Shown piece after piece: positions 49,264-59,675 of a DNA stretch of 64,000 bases; position 1 is the stretch's first letter, and the number at the start of each line of letters is the position of its first letter. The DNA is taken from the NCBI RefSeq assembly GCF_002741075.1, contig NZ_CP016634.1, forward strand, positions 4,578,501-4,642,500. The letters run 5' to 3'. The notes beneath the pieces are model-generated. The model made no database searches. It saw nothing but the letters and a program-made list of their open reading frames with translations, and was not told the origin of the DNA. The translations under genes were made by a program, and so were the position numbers. Source of the stretch: Pseudomonas putida. GTDB taxonomy: Bacteria; Pseudomonadota; Gammaproteobacteria; Pseudomonadales; Pseudomonadaceae.

Positions 49264-50594
49264 TGAGCGCCACGCCCCAGCAACGCTTCGAGGACCTCAC
49301 AGGCGCCCTGCGCGACGCTCTGCAGGCCGGCGAACAGTTCACCCTTGGCTACAGCGCCGAGCACTCGCAGTTCATCCGCTTCAACCATGCCCGCGTGCGT
49401 CAGGCGGGTGAAGTCACCCAGGCCAGCGCGCATTTACGCCTGATCCACGACGGGCGCCAGGCCGAGCAGCACTTCACCCTGGGCGACGACCCGCAGTTGG
49501 ACCGCCAACGCCTGCACGAGGCGCTGGCCCAATTGCGCCAGATCCTGCCGCTGCTGCCTGCCGACCCGTACCTGCGCCTGGACGAAAGCCCTTGGCACAG
49601 CCATAGCCTGCAAGCGCAGCCGCTGCCGGACTGCGCTGATGTCCTGGGCCTGATCGAGCGCGAAGCGGGCGAGCTGGACCTGGTCGGCATCTATGCCGCA
49701 GGCCCCATTTGCCGGGGCTTTGCCAGTTCCTTCGGCGCCTTTGGCTGGCATCAGGCCAACAGTTTCAACTTCGACTGGAGCTTGTTCCATGCCAATGGCC
49801 AGGCAGTAAAAGCCAACTACGCAGGCAACGCATGGGAGAGCGAAGCCCTGGTGTCACGCCTGCGCCAATCCCGAGAGCAACTGGAGTTCCTTGGCCGTCC
49901 GGCAATCATCCTCAAGCCCGGCAGCTACCGCGCCTACCTGGCACCGGCAGCCATGGACGAGATCGCCGGCATGCTCTGCTGGGGTGGTTTTTCCGCCCAG
50001 GCCCTGGCCACAGGCAACAGCGCGCTGCAACGCCTGTACAACGGCGATGCCAGTCTCAGCCCGCAGGTCAGCTTCGACGAGCAGGTCAGCGGCTCGCTCA
50101 GCCCACCGTTCTCCAATGAAGGCTCGCCACGCCATGACGTTCGACTGATTCGCGACGGCCGTGCACAAGCACGTCTGATCAGTGCACGCAGCGCTGCGGA
50201 ATTCGAGTTGCAGGCCAACGGCGCCGACAGCTTCGAGTCGCCTTGCGCATTGAGCCTGGCGCCGGGGCAATTACCGTCGGCGCAGATCCTCGAGCGACTC
50301 GGCACAGGCCTGTACATCAGCAATCTCTGGTACCTGAACTACTCGGACCTGCCCGCCGCCCGCATGACCGGCCTGACCCGCTTCGCTACCTTCTGGGTGC
50401 AGGATGGCAGCATCCAGGGCCCGGTCGGCACCATGCGCTTCGACGATAGCCTGTACAACTTGCTGGGCAGCCAGCTGGAGGAGCTGACGTGCGAACGGGA
50501 GCTGATCCTGTCGACCAGCACCTACGGTCAGCGCAGCACCGGGTCGAGTCATTTGCCAGGGGCGTTGGTCAAAGGCCTGACCCTGACATTGTGA
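49263..50594 (+). CDS. TldE/PmbA-family protease subunit
   Basis: This 443-residue protein is the non-catalytic partner of the TldD-like protein. It lacks the HExxH motif but has the TldE/PmbA fold signatures: FIRFNHARVRQAGEV near the start, GGFSAQALATGNSALQRLYN in the middle and the ending GLYISNLWYLNYSDLPAARM then LTRFATFWVQDG. It starts on the A of the TldD stop (TGATG), so subunits are made in step. It is followed by a REP-like inverted pair, which suggests the end of the transcript. Together the two genes should make one heterodimeric protease. The substrate is unknown. Confidence 0.86.
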   Translation: MSATPQQRFEDLTGALRDALQAGEQFTLGYSAEHSQFIRFNHARVRQAGEVTQASAHLRLIHDGRQAEQHFTLGDDPQLDRQRLHEALAQLRQILPLLPADPYLRLDESPWHSHSLQAQPLPDCADVLGLIEREAGELDLVGIYAAGPICRGFASSFGAFGWHQANSFNFDWSLFHANGQAVKANYAGNAWESEALVSRLRQSREQLEFLGRPAIILKPGSYRAYLAPAAMDEIAGMLCWGGFSAQALATGNSALQRLYNGDASLSPQVSFDEQVSGSLSPPFSNEGSPRHDVRLIRDGRAQARLISARSAAEFELQANGADSFESPCALSLAPGQLPSAQILERLGTGLYISNLWYLNYSDLPAARMTGLTRFATFWVQDGSIQGPVGTMRFDDSLYNLLGSQLEELTCERELILSTSTYGQRSTGSSHLPGALVKGLTLTL

Positions 50595-50596
50595 TC

Positions 50597-50702
50597 GGCC
50601 CCTTCGCGGGTAAACCTGCTCCTACAGGTTTGTACTGCCCCCAGGAAGTTCTTGAGGTTTACCGATACCTCTGTGGGATCGGGTTTACCCGCGAAGAGGC
50701 CC
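50597..50702. repeat. REP-like inverted pair after the TldE gene
   Basis: Two copies of a Pseudomonas REP-type sequence face each other: ccttcgcgggtaaacctgct near 50601-50620 and gggtttacccgcgaagaggc near 50681-50700. They can fold as a large hairpin in the mRNA or serve as a gyrase/IHF-type site, as inferred for other REPs. They lie in the spacer before mdtD. Confidence 0.75.
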
Positions 50703-50733
50703 GCACAGGTAACACAAGACAGAGAGGTAGCTG

Positions 50734-52161
50734 ATGCCCGAACGCGCCCCGCTGGACCCCATCACCGCCCGCTGGATCCCCTGGGTGGTGGCCATCGCCT
50801 TCTTCATGCAGTCCCTGGACGGCACCATCCTCAATACCGCCCTGCCCGCCATGGCGCGCTCCCTGGCCGAAGACCCCTTGCGCATGCAGGGCGTGATCAT
50901 CGCCTACATGCTCACCGTGGCCCTGCTGATCCCCGCCTCTGGCTGGATCGCCGACCGGTTCGGCACTAAGCGCATCTTCTTCAGCGCCATCCTGCTGTTC
51001 AGCCTCGGCTCACTGCTGTGCGCCATGGCCAACAGCCTCACCTTCCTGATCCTGGCGCGGGTCATCCAGGGCCTGGGCGGTGCACTGATGCTGCCGGTCG
51101 GGCGGCTGGTGGTGCTGCGCGCCTACCCGCGCTCGGAACTGGTGCGAATCATGAGCTTCATCACCATTCCCGGCCTGCTCGGCCCGCTGCTGGGCCCTAC
51201 CCTAGGCGGCTGGCTGGTGGAAATACTCACTTGGCACTGGATCTTCCTGCTCAACTTGCCGGTGGGTGCGCTGGGCTGCTATGCCGTGTGGAAGTTCATC
51301 CCCGACCTGCGCGGCGCCGAGCGCACCGCCTTCGACGGCCCTGGGTTTCTCCTGTTCGGCGCCGCGATGGTGCTCATCACCATCGCCATGGAAGGCCTGG
51401 GTGAGCTGCACCTGCCGCACCTGCGGGTCATGTTGCTGTTGTTCGCCGGCATGGCCTGCCTGGCCGCCTATTGGCTACGGGCGGGGCGCGACCCTCAGCC
51501 GCTGTTTTCGCCCAGCCTGTTCCGGGTGCGCACCTTCGCCATCGGCATCCTCGGCAACCTGTTCGCGCGTCTGGGCAGTGGAGCCCTGCCGTTCTTGGTG
51601 CCGCTGTTGCTGCAGGTAGCACTGGGCTATTCGCCCGCCGAAGCCGGCATGAGCATGATCCCGCTGGCCGCCGCAGCCATGCTCGCCAAATCCATCGCAC
51701 GGCCGCTGATCGAACGCTTCGGCTACCGCATCATCCTCACCGGCAACACCCTGCTGCTTGGCCTGCTGCTGGCCAGCCTGGGGCTGGTGGACGCGGATAC
51801 GCCCTACGCCCTGCTGCTCGCGCAACTGGCGCTGCTCGGGGCCGTGAACTCCATGCAGTTCACGGCCATGAACACCGTGACCCTGATTGACCTGGACGAC
51901 GCCAGCGCCAGCAGCGGCAACAGCTTGCTGTCGGTGGTCGCGCAACTGTCCCTGAGCCTGGGGGTGGCCTGCGCCGGCGCCTTGCTCGGCGGTTTCACCG
52001 CTGCCGGCAGCGCCGAGGGCGTGGAAAGTACCTTGGGCGCCTTCCAGCTGACCTTCCTGACCATCGGCCTGATGGCCATGCTGGCGGCGGCGATTTTCCT
52101 GCAGCTGTCGCCGACGGACGGAAGGCGTGCCCGTCGTCAGGAAGCACACATGGAGTCGTAG
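50734..52161 (+). CDS. mdtD: MFS multidrug transporter (MdtD type)
   Basis: The 475-residue protein is a 14-helix DHA2-family exporter. Motif A-like GWIADRFGTKRIF follows helix 2, and ARVIQGLGGALMLPVGRLVV and LGPTLGGWLVEILTWHWIFL are the motif-B and motif-C regions. Strong membrane segments run to the end. Sequence and length agree with MdtD. A gagaggtag site precedes the ATG. In E. coli mdtD belongs to the mdtABC operon, but here it stands alone with dbpA 64 bases downstream. The exported compound is unknown, and the name follows family resemblance only. Confidence 0.85.
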   Translation: MPERAPLDPITARWIPWVVAIAFFMQSLDGTILNTALPAMARSLAEDPLRMQGVIIAYMLTVALLIPASGWIADRFGTKRIFFSAILLFSLGSLLCAMANSLTFLILARVIQGLGGALMLPVGRLVVLRAYPRSELVRIMSFITIPGLLGPLLGPTLGGWLVEILTWHWIFLLNLPVGALGCYAVWKFIPDLRGAERTAFDGPGFLLFGAAMVLITIAMEGLGELHLPHLRVMLLLFAGMACLAAYWLRAGRDPQPLFSPSLFRVRTFAIGILGNLFARLGSGALPFLVPLLLQVALGYSPAEAGMSMIPLAAAAMLAKSIARPLIERFGYRIILTGNTLLLGLLLASLGLVDADTPYALLLAQLALLGAVNSMQFTAMNTVTLIDLDDASASSGNSLLSVVAQLSLSLGVACAGALLGGFTAAGSAEGVESTLGAFQLTFLTIGLMAMLAAAIFLQLSPTDGRRARRQEAHMES

Positions 52162-52225
52162 GGCGAATGGCCACGGGGCTGGTAGACTGTGCGGCATTTT
52201 TCGCTTCGCAACGCAGGCCCGCCTC

Positions 52226-53611
<1,386 letters not shown>

Positions 53612-53625
53612 AAATTTGCACGACG

Positions 53626-53704
53626 CCTGTGGAAGCGGGTTTACCCGCGAATGCGATGGTGGGCTCACTGCCGCCTTCGCGGGTAAACCCGCTCCCACTG
53701 GGGC
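53626..53704. repeat. REP-like inverted pair after dbpA
   Basis: The copies gaagcgggtttacccgcgaa (53632-53651) and ttcgcgggtaaacccgctcc (53675-53694) are nearly exact inverse repeats that can fold into a long hairpin. The core cgcgggtaaacccg is shared with the pair at 50597-50702. The dbpA transcript probably ends here or is stabilised here. Confidence 0.85.
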
Positions 53705-53734
53705 CAGTGTGTCATTTCAGAAAAGGTTTACACC

Positions 53735-54916
53735 GTGCATTCCACCGACGTGATCATCATCGGCGCTGGCGCCGCCGGCCTGATGTGCGCCCAGCTCACC
53801 GCCCGCCGTGGCCGCCGGGTGCTGGTGCTCGACCACGCCAACAAGCCGGGCAAGAAGATCCTCATGTCCGGGGGCGGTCGCTGCAACTTCACCAACATGT
53901 ACACTGAGCCGGCCAACTTCCTCTCGCAGAACACGCACTTCTGCAAGTCGGCCTTGGCCCGCTATACCCAGTGGGATTTCATCGAGCTGGTGTGCAAGCA
54001 CGGCGTGCCGTACCACGAGAAGAAGCTCGGCCAGCTGTTCTGTGACAACAAGTCCAGCGACATCCTCGACATGCTGCTCGCCGAATGCGACGAAGCCGGC
54101 GCCGAGATACACATGCAAACCAGCATCGAGCAGATCGAAAAGACCGCCGAAGGCTATCGCCTTCAGACCTCCACCGGCCCTTTCGCCTGCCAGTCCCTGG
54201 TGATCGCCACCGGCGGGCTGTCGATCCCGACCTTGGGTGCCACCGGCTTTGGCTACCAGGTCGCCCGACAGTTTGGACATACCCTACTGCCGACCCGCGC
54301 AGGCCTGGTGCCTTTCACCATCACCGAGCCCCAACTCAAGGCCCTGTGTACCGAACTCTCCGGCACTTCGCTGGACTGTGTCGCCAGTTGCAACGGCACC
54401 CGCTTCCGGGAAAACCTGCTCTTCACCCACCGCGGCCTGAGTGGCCCGGCGATCCTGCAGATTTCCTCGTTCTGGGAGGCCGGCGACACGGTGGAGATCA
54501 ACCTGCTGCCTGATCGTGACGCCCTGAGCTGGCTGCAACAGCAGCAGGCCGAGCGCCCCAACAGCGAGCTCAAGACCCTGCTGGGCGAAGTCTTCACCCG
54601 TAAGCTGGCCAACCTGCTGGCCGAGCAGTGGTTCGTGTCCAAGCCGATGAAGCAGTACACCCCGGCCGAACTGGCCCAGGTGGCCGACAAGCTCTCGGCC
54701 TGGCAACTGGTGCCGGCCGGCACCGAAGGCTATCGCACCGCGGAGGTCACGCTCGGCGGCGTCGATACCCGCGAGGTGTCGTCCAAGACCATGGAGTCGC
54801 TCAAGAGCCCGGGGCTGTATTTCATCGGCGAAGTGCTCGACGTCACCGGTCATCTGGGCGGGTTCAATTTCCAGTGGGCCTGGGCCTCGGCCAACGCTGC
54901 GGCGCAGTTCGTGTAG
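53735..54916 (+). CDS. YhiN-type FAD-dependent oxidoreductase (HI0933 family)
   Basis: This 393-residue flavoprotein starts with the Rossmann motif DVIIIGAGAAGLMCAQLTAR, followed by KPGKKILMSGGGRCNFTN, the signature of the HI0933/YhiN family. The C-terminal end GLYFIGEVLDVTGHLGGFNF then QWAWASANAAA is also characteristic. It is cytoplasmic with no signal peptide. The start is a GTG at 53735, with aaaagg eight bases upstream. Its function is not established; the E. coli homologue yhiN is also unassigned. It stands alone between dbpA and yccS, and a REP pair precedes it. Confidence 0.88.
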   Translation: MHSTDVIIIGAGAAGLMCAQLTARRGRRVLVLDHANKPGKKILMSGGGRCNFTNMYTEPANFLSQNTHFCKSALARYTQWDFIELVCKHGVPYHEKKLGQLFCDNKSSDILDMLLAECDEAGAEIHMQTSIEQIEKTAEGYRLQTSTGPFACQSLVIATGGLSIPTLGATGFGYQVARQFGHTLLPTRAGLVPFTITEPQLKALCTELSGTSLDCVASCNGTRFRENLLFTHRGLSGPAILQISSFWEAGDTVEINLLPDRDALSWLQQQQAERPNSELKTLLGEVFTRKLANLLAEQWFVSKPMKQYTPAELAQVADKLSAWQLVPAGTEGYRTAEVTLGGVDTREVSSKTMESLKSPGLYFIGEVLDVTGHLGGFNFQWAWASANAAAQFV

Positions 54917-55045
54917 AGTAGAATCCTTTCAGCAGCACGGAACGCTTCTTGCTGGTCTGTGCTGAGGTGCCGGTTTCCGGGCTGCACGGCAGCCCCGAAA
55001 CGGACGGCGCGCAAGGTATTCATTCGATCACAGCCCAAGGCCATC

Positions 55046-57229
55046 ATGTCATCGAGCTCGTTCCGCCATTCATTGCGTCGTTTGTGGGGCCAAGACAAAT
55101 TCAGCTACAGCATCCGGGTAACGGTCGCGCTCACCGGCAGCATGGCGCTGTGCTGGTACCAGGACGAAATGGCCCTGTTGATCCCGCTGTTCCTGGGCAT
55201 CATCGCCAGCGCCCTGGCTGAGACCGACGACGGCTGGCAAGGCCGCCTAAGCGCCCTGGCCGTGACCCTCGTGTGTTTCGCCATCGCCGCCTTGTCGGTG
55301 GAGCTGCTGTTCCCCTACCCCTGGATTTTCGCCGGCGCCCTGGCCCTGGCAGCCTTCGCCCTGACCATGCTCGGCGCCTTGGGCGAGCGCTACGGCGCTA
55401 TTGCCTCGGCGACCTTGATCCTTTCGGTATACACCATGATCGGCGTGGACCAGCGCGGCGGGCAGGTCAGCGATTTCTGGCACGAGCCGTTACTGCTGGT
55501 GGCCGGTGCAGCGTGGTATGGCCTGCTTTCGGTGCTGTGGCAGGCGCTGTTCTCCAACCAGCCGGTACAGCAGAGCCTGGCGAAGCTGTTCATGGAGCTT
55601 GGCCGCTACCTCAAGCTAAAGGCCAACCTGTTCGAGCCGATCCGCAACCTGGATCTAGAGGCCCGGCGCCTGGAGCTGGCCCAGCAGAACGGCAAGGTGG
55701 TGGCTGCACTGAACGCGGCCAAGGAGATCATCCTGCATCGGGTCGGCAACAGCCAACCGAACGCCAAGGTCAGCCGTTACCTGAAGCTGTACTTCCTGGC
55801 CCAGGACATCCATGAGCGGGTCAGCGCCTCGCACTACCCCTACAACGCCTTGGCCGAAGCGTTCTTCCACAGTGATGTGATGTTCCGCTGTCAGCGCCTG
55901 TTGCGACAGCAAGGCTCGGCCTGCCAGCAACTGTCCCATTCGATCCGCCTGCGCCAGCCCTTCGTGTACGGCAGCGGTTTTGCCGAAGCCCTGGAAGATC
56001 TCAACGCCTCCTTGGAGCACCTGCGCCAACAAAGCAACCCCGCCTGGCGCGGCCTGCTGCGCTCATTGCGGGCGCTGGCCGGCAACCTGGCGACCCTGGA
56101 CCGCCTGCTGGGCGCCGCCAGCAACCCCGATAGCCTGGCCGACGCCAGCGACAGCAGCCTGCTGGACCGCTCGCCACGCAACCTCAAGGATGTCTGGAGC
56201 CGCCTACGCACCCAGCTGACTCCAACCTCGCTGCTATTCCGCCACGCGCTGCGCCTGTCCCTGGCGCTGTCGGTGGGTTACGGCATGGTGCACCTGATCC
56301 ACCCGACTCAAGGCTACTGGATCATCCTCACCACCCTGTTCGTCTGCCAGCCCAACTATGGTGCAACTCGCCGCAAGCTGGTGCAGCGTGTGCTCGGCAC
56401 TGCCGTTGGCCTGACCGTCGGCTGGGCGCTGTTCGACCTGTTCCCCAGTCCGATCATCCAGTCAATGTTCGCCGTCGTCGCCGGAGTGGTGTTCTTCGTC
56501 AACCGGACCACCCGCTACGCCTTGGCCACAGCGGCGATCACCTTGATGGTGCTGTTCTGCTTCAATCAGATCGGCGATGGGTACGGCCTGTTCCTGCCAC
56601 GCCTGTTCGATACCCTCGTGGGCAGCCTGATCGCGATTCTGGCGGTGTTCCTGTTCCTGCCCGACTGGCAGGGGCGGCGTCTGAACAAAGTGCTGGCCAA
56701 TACCCTCACCTGCGCCAGTGCCTATCTGCGCCAGATCATGCAGCAGTATGCCCATGGCAAGCGCGACGACCTGGCCTACCGCCTGGCCCGCCGCAATGCC
56801 CACAACGCCGATGCGGCGCTGTCGACCACGCTGGCCAACATGCTCATGGAGCCAGGACACTTCCGCAAGGAAGCCGATGTGGGCTTTCGCTTCCTGGTGC
56901 TCTCCCACACCCTGCTCAGCTACCTCTCCGGGCTCGGCGCGCACCGCGACACGGCGCTGCCGCCGGAAGTTCACGAGCAGTTGATCGATGGCGCCGGACA
57001 GAGCCTGGCCAACAGCCTCGATGAGATCGCCAATGGCCTGGCCGCGCGCCTACCCGTGGCCATTCACAGCGATGCCGAGCAAGCCCTGGCCAGCGCCCTG
57101 GAGCAGATGCCCGAGGAATTGGATGAACACCAGCGCTTGGTACAGACGCAATTGGCGCTGATCTGCCGCCAGTTGGGGCCACTGCGCACCCTGGCGGCGC
57201 ACCTGATCAAGGAAAACCCTCCGCACTGA
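55046..57229 (+). CDS. yccS: YccS-like inner-membrane protein (FUSC family)
   Basis: The 727-residue protein belongs to the YccS/YhfK group of the fusaric-acid-resistance (FUSC) superfamily. It has two membrane blocks of about six helices each (e.g. WIFAGALALAAFALTMLGAL near residue 90 and ALRLSLALSVGYGMVHLIHP near residue 400). Cytoplasmic regions with many leucines and glutamines lie between and after them. The ATG at 55046 is chosen because it gives MSSSSFRHSLRRLWGQDKFS, the usual family start. Relatives are thought to export aromatic acids or other anionic compounds, but the substrate here is unknown. It is followed by a convergent solute-binding protein gene. Confidence 0.88.
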   Translation: MSSSSFRHSLRRLWGQDKFSYSIRVTVALTGSMALCWYQDEMALLIPLFLGIIASALAETDDGWQGRLSALAVTLVCFAIAALSVELLFPYPWIFAGALALAAFALTMLGALGERYGAIASATLILSVYTMIGVDQRGGQVSDFWHEPLLLVAGAAWYGLLSVLWQALFSNQPVQQSLAKLFMELGRYLKLKANLFEPIRNLDLEARRLELAQQNGKVVAALNAAKEIILHRVGNSQPNAKVSRYLKLYFLAQDIHERVSASHYPYNALAEAFFHSDVMFRCQRLLRQQGSACQQLSHSIRLRQPFVYGSGFAEALEDLNASLEHLRQQSNPAWRGLLRSLRALAGNLATLDRLLGAASNPDSLADASDSSLLDRSPRNLKDVWSRLRTQLTPTSLLFRHALRLSLALSVGYGMVHLIHPTQGYWIILTTLFVCQPNYGATRRKLVQRVLGTAVGLTVGWALFDLFPSPIIQSMFAVVAGVVFFVNRTTRYALATAAITLMVLFCFNQIGDGYGLFLPRLFDTLVGSLIAILAVFLFLPDWQGRRLNKVLANTLTCASAYLRQIMQQYAHGKRDDLAYRLARRNAHNADAALSTTLANMLMEPGHFRKEADVGFRFLVLSHTLLSYLSGLGAHRDTALPPEVHEQLIDGAGQSLANSLDEIANGLAARLPVAIHSDAEQALASALEQMPEELDEHQRLVQTQLALICRQLGPLRTLAAHLIKENPPH

Positions 57230-57278
57230 CCTTTCGCGGCGGTTTGGCACCGGGATTCACGCGCGAAAGCGTCGCGCC

Positions 57279-58016
57279 TCAGAACCCGTACTGGCGCAAC
57301 AGCCGGGCATAGCTGCCATCGGCCTTCATCGCGGCTATGGCGCGGTCGAACCGCTCGACGATCTGTCGATGTTCGGGATGCTTGAGGCTGACCAGGATGT
57401 GCAGGTTGTTCTCGCCCAGCGCAGGCTCCACGAAGGTCACCGCTTCACGCACCTCCTTCGTCTCGCGCTGCAGGCTGTAGCGCGCGACGAACTCGTCTTC
57501 CACCGTCAGATCGACCCTTCCCGCCGCCAGCATACGCACCGCCGAAGAGAAATTACGCACCGCCACCTTGTGCAAACGCGCGTCGCTGTCGAACCCGGGT
57601 GAATAGGCGTAGTCCCGCACCACGGCAATGGAGTAGTCGTAGAGATCGGCCAAACGTCGGTAGCTCAACGGCTTGTCTTGCGGCCTGAGCAGGCGGATGC
57701 GGTTGGTCAAATAAGGCTCGGAAAACGCGCCCAGACGCGTGCGCGAGTCGTTGTACCAGGTATTGACGAGGATGTCGTAGCGGCCCTCGCCAATACCCAT
57801 CAGGGCTCTGGCCCAAGGCACCTGCTCGACATTGCTGGCATAGCCAGCACGGGTCAGGGCGGCGGTGACGATACTGGTGGCCAAGCCACCGCCGGGCAGG
57901 TCACTGTCGGTGAAGGGCGGCCAACTGTCGGCCACCAGACGCAACTTCTCGACCGCCATGGCGGGCGTGACCAGCACGATTACCAGTAAGCCAAGCGCGC
58001 AAAGCAGTGACCGCAT
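57279..58016 (-). CDS. Periplasmic solute-binding protein (SBP_bac_3 type)
   Basis: The 245-residue product starts with a signal peptide (LLCALGLLVIVLVTPAMA, cleavage near residue 20), followed by a bacterial solute-binding protein family 3 fold. Segments are LRLVADSWPPFTDSDLPGGG, the GIGEGRYDILVNTWYNDSRT loop, AAGRVDLTVEDEFVARYSL and the terminal AIAAMKADGSYARLLRQYGF helix. No ABC transporter genes are next to it, so it may be an orphan sensor or receptor, or feed a transporter elsewhere. Ligands of this group are usually polar amino acids. The ATG at 58016 was chosen because it starts the signal peptide. An upstream frame would add 17 residues. Confidence 0.82.
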   Translation of the reverse strand: MRSLLCALGLLVIVLVTPAMAVEKLRLVADSWPPFTDSDLPGGGLATSIVTAALTRAGYASNVEQVPWARALMGIGEGRYDILVNTWYNDSRTRLGAFSEPYLTNRIRLLRPQDKPLSYRRLADLYDYSIAVVRDYAYSPGFDSDARLHKVAVRNFSSAVRMLAAGRVDLTVEDEFVARYSLQRETKEVREAVTFVEPALGENNLHILVSLKHPEHRQIVERFDRAIAAMKADGSYARLLRQYGF

Positions 58017-58239
58017 GCTCAAGTCCTTTCGCAGTTGGTGATCCACTCTGATGGTGGCGATCCGCACGACTACAGGATGGGCAGACTACACAAAGCCCTC
58101 TCGGCCAGCAGCTGACAAATGATATCAAATAGCCTCTATTTTGGCCGAATGTGGCGAAGGCCATTTTTGGGCAATGTCCGACTCGTCGTCGGAGGCTGGA
58201 TTTGCGATGATCGACCGCCCCTTCAAAGAGTTCATACCC

Positions 58240-58692
58240 ATGTCCATCGAGTGGATCTGCAAGCACCATACCGACCTTGGCAAGGAGCAGCTCTATGCCA
58301 TCCTGCAACTGCGCACCGAAGTCTTCGTGGTGGAGCAGCAATGCGCCTACCAGGAGGTCGACGGCCAGGACCTTTGCGGGGATACGCTGCACCTGATGGG
58401 ATGGGAGCAAGACCGTTTGGTGGCCTACCTGCGCCTGCTCGACCCTCAATCCCAAGGCGGCGATGTGGTCATTGGCCGCGTGGTGACCGCCCCCGCCGCC
58501 CGCGGTGGCGGCCTGGGCCATCAGCTGTTGCTCAAGGGCCTGGAGTGCGCCGAGCATTGCTGGCCTGGAACACCGATCTACCTGTCAGCCCAGGCACATC
58601 TGCAGGCCTACTATGCGCGGCATGGGTTCGAAGTGGCGGGGGAGCAGTACCTCGAGGATGGCATCCCGCATATCGGTATGCGCAAGGTTTGA
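58240..58692 (+). CDS. elaA: GNAT family N-acetyltransferase ElaA
   Basis: The 150-residue protein is an ElaA-type GNAT acetyltransferase. The start ATG at 58240 gives MSIEWICKHHTDLGKEQLYA with an aaagag site upstream. The acetyl-CoA-binding motif A region is VIGRVVTAPAARGGGLGHQL, and motif B follows as YLSAQAHLQAYYARHGFEVA. QLRTEVFVVEQQCAYQEVDG is the ElaA signature. The substrate is unknown. It is monocistronic and convergent with the winged-helix gene. Some upstream ORF codons exist but lack family resemblance. Confidence 0.93.
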   Translation: MSIEWICKHHTDLGKEQLYAILQLRTEVFVVEQQCAYQEVDGQDLCGDTLHLMGWEQDRLVAYLRLLDPQSQGGDVVIGRVVTAPAARGGGLGHQLLLKGLECAEHCWPGTPIYLSAQAHLQAYYARHGFEVAGEQYLEDGIPHIGMRKV

Positions 58693-58726
58693 GGTAAGAG
58701 GGCATAGAGCAGCCGGGGCGCTCATG

Positions 58727-59023
58727 TCATGGATACCCCAACACGTCCCTGATCTGGCGCAGGTGCTGGATGATCCACTGCTTGTCGATGGCACCCCAAT
58801 CATGGATGCGGTAGTGCCCTGCGTGATTGCGCGCCCCCGCCTGCTGTTCGAACTCACAGACGATATCCAGGTCCGCCAGTGCGGCGATGGTGTCCTGCGC
58901 AGTGCGCCGGGGCATGCCGGTGGCTTCCATCAGCGCCGGAACGCTGGTGGCGGTCTGGCTGTCGATCAACCAGGCCACATAGAGCCGCCGGTAGAAACTG
59001 CTCTTGGTCTTGCTCACATCCAT
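58727..59023 (-). CDS. Small winged-helix protein (HTH_43 type)
   Basis: The 98-residue protein has a winged-helix pattern: YRRLYVAWLIDSQTATSVPA, then the recognition region LMEATGMPRRTAQDTIAALA, then LDIVCEFEQQAGARNHAGHY. I match it to the HTH_43 family of short DNA-binding proteins by resemblance. There is no sensor domain, so it may be a constitutive regulator or structural factor. It is on the same strand as the YgjP-like gene, which ends 12 bases before its start, so it is probably the second gene of that transcript. The target genes are unknown. Confidence 0.75.
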   Translation of the reverse strand: MDVSKTKSSFYRRLYVAWLIDSQTATSVPALMEATGMPRRTAQDTIAALADLDIVCEFEQQAGARNHAGHYRIHDWGAIDKQWIIQHLRQIRDVLGYP

Positions 59024-59035
59024 GCTGCTCGATCC

Positions 59036-59536
59036 TCAGGTAGTGCCCGGCAATTCCTGGTAGGTCAGGTAGACGCGCAGGTCGAATTCCAATTGATGGT
59101 AGTCCGGCTCCATGTGCTGACAGAGCTGGTAGAACGCTTTGTTGTGGTCGCGTTCGCGCAGGTGCGCCAACTCGTGCACCACGATCATGCGCAAGAACTG
59201 TGGTGCCGCGTCCTTGAACAGCGAGGCGATGCGGATTTCCTTCTTGGCCTTGAGCTTGCCGCCCTGCACACGGGAGACCGCCGTGTTCAGGCCCAGGGCA
59301 CGATGCGTCAGATCCAGACGGTTGTCGAACAGCACCTTGTCCAGGTTAGGTGCACTGCGCAGGTACTGCTGTTTCAAGTCTTGGGCATAGCTGTACAGCG
59401 CTTTGTCGCTCTGCACATCGTGGCGCTCGGGGTAGCGTTGGTGCAGGTAGTCGCCCAGGCGATCGCTGGCGATCATCTGGCGCACCTGCTCTTGCAGGTG
59501 AGGCGGGTAGGCTTGCAGGTAGCGTAATGCGGTCAT
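59036..59536 (-). CDS. YgjP-like metallopeptidase domain protein
   Basis: The 166-residue soluble protein carries a zinc-protease motif in IVVHELAHLRERDHNKAFYQ (HELAH at about residues 120-124), which fits the YgjP/DUF45 family of predicted minigluzincin-like metallopeptidases. The rest is short and basic. No signal peptide is present, so it is cytoplasmic. The ATG at 59536 gives a standard length. It forms a two-gene unit with the winged-helix gene. The substrate is unknown, and activity in this family is largely predicted. Confidence 0.82.
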   Translation of the reverse strand: MTALRYLQAYPPHLQEQVRQMIASDRLGDYLHQRYPERHDVQSDKALYSYAQDLKQQYLRSAPNLDKVLFDNRLDLTHRALGLNTAVSRVQGGKLKAKKEIRIASLFKDAAPQFLRMIVVHELAHLRERDHNKAFYQLCQHMEPDYHQLEFDLRVYLTYQELPGTT

Positions 59537-59580
59537 GATACGGCGGCATTCCTGATGAGCAGGGGCCGCTTCACGCCCTA

Positions 59581-59643
59581 TCGCGGCACAAGGCCGCTCC
59601 TACAGGGACTGTGCATCCCTGTAGGAGCGGCCTTGTACCGCGA
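59581..59643. repeat. REP-like near-perfect palindrome between the YgjP-like gene and fda
   Basis: Arms of 27 bases beginning tcgcggcacaaggccgctcc at 59581 and ending in taccgcga at 59643 are complementary except for one base. They enclose a nine-base spacer (actgtgcat). The ggccgctcctacaggg core is a second, different Pseudomonas REP sequence, also present at 63801-63852. A further small hairpin (gggctgcgaagcagccc, 59645-59661) lies next to it and probably ends fda. Confidence 0.85.
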
Positions 59644-59644
59644 T

Positions 59645-59661
59645 GGGCTGCGAAGCAGCCC
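59645..59661 (-). terminator. Hairpin at the end of the fda transcript
   Basis: The stem gggctg-cgaag-cagccc lies 15 bases past the fda stop on the minus strand. It lacks a T tract, so termination efficiency is uncertain. Confidence 0.45.
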
Positions 59662-59675
59662 CCATGGACGCCTGA

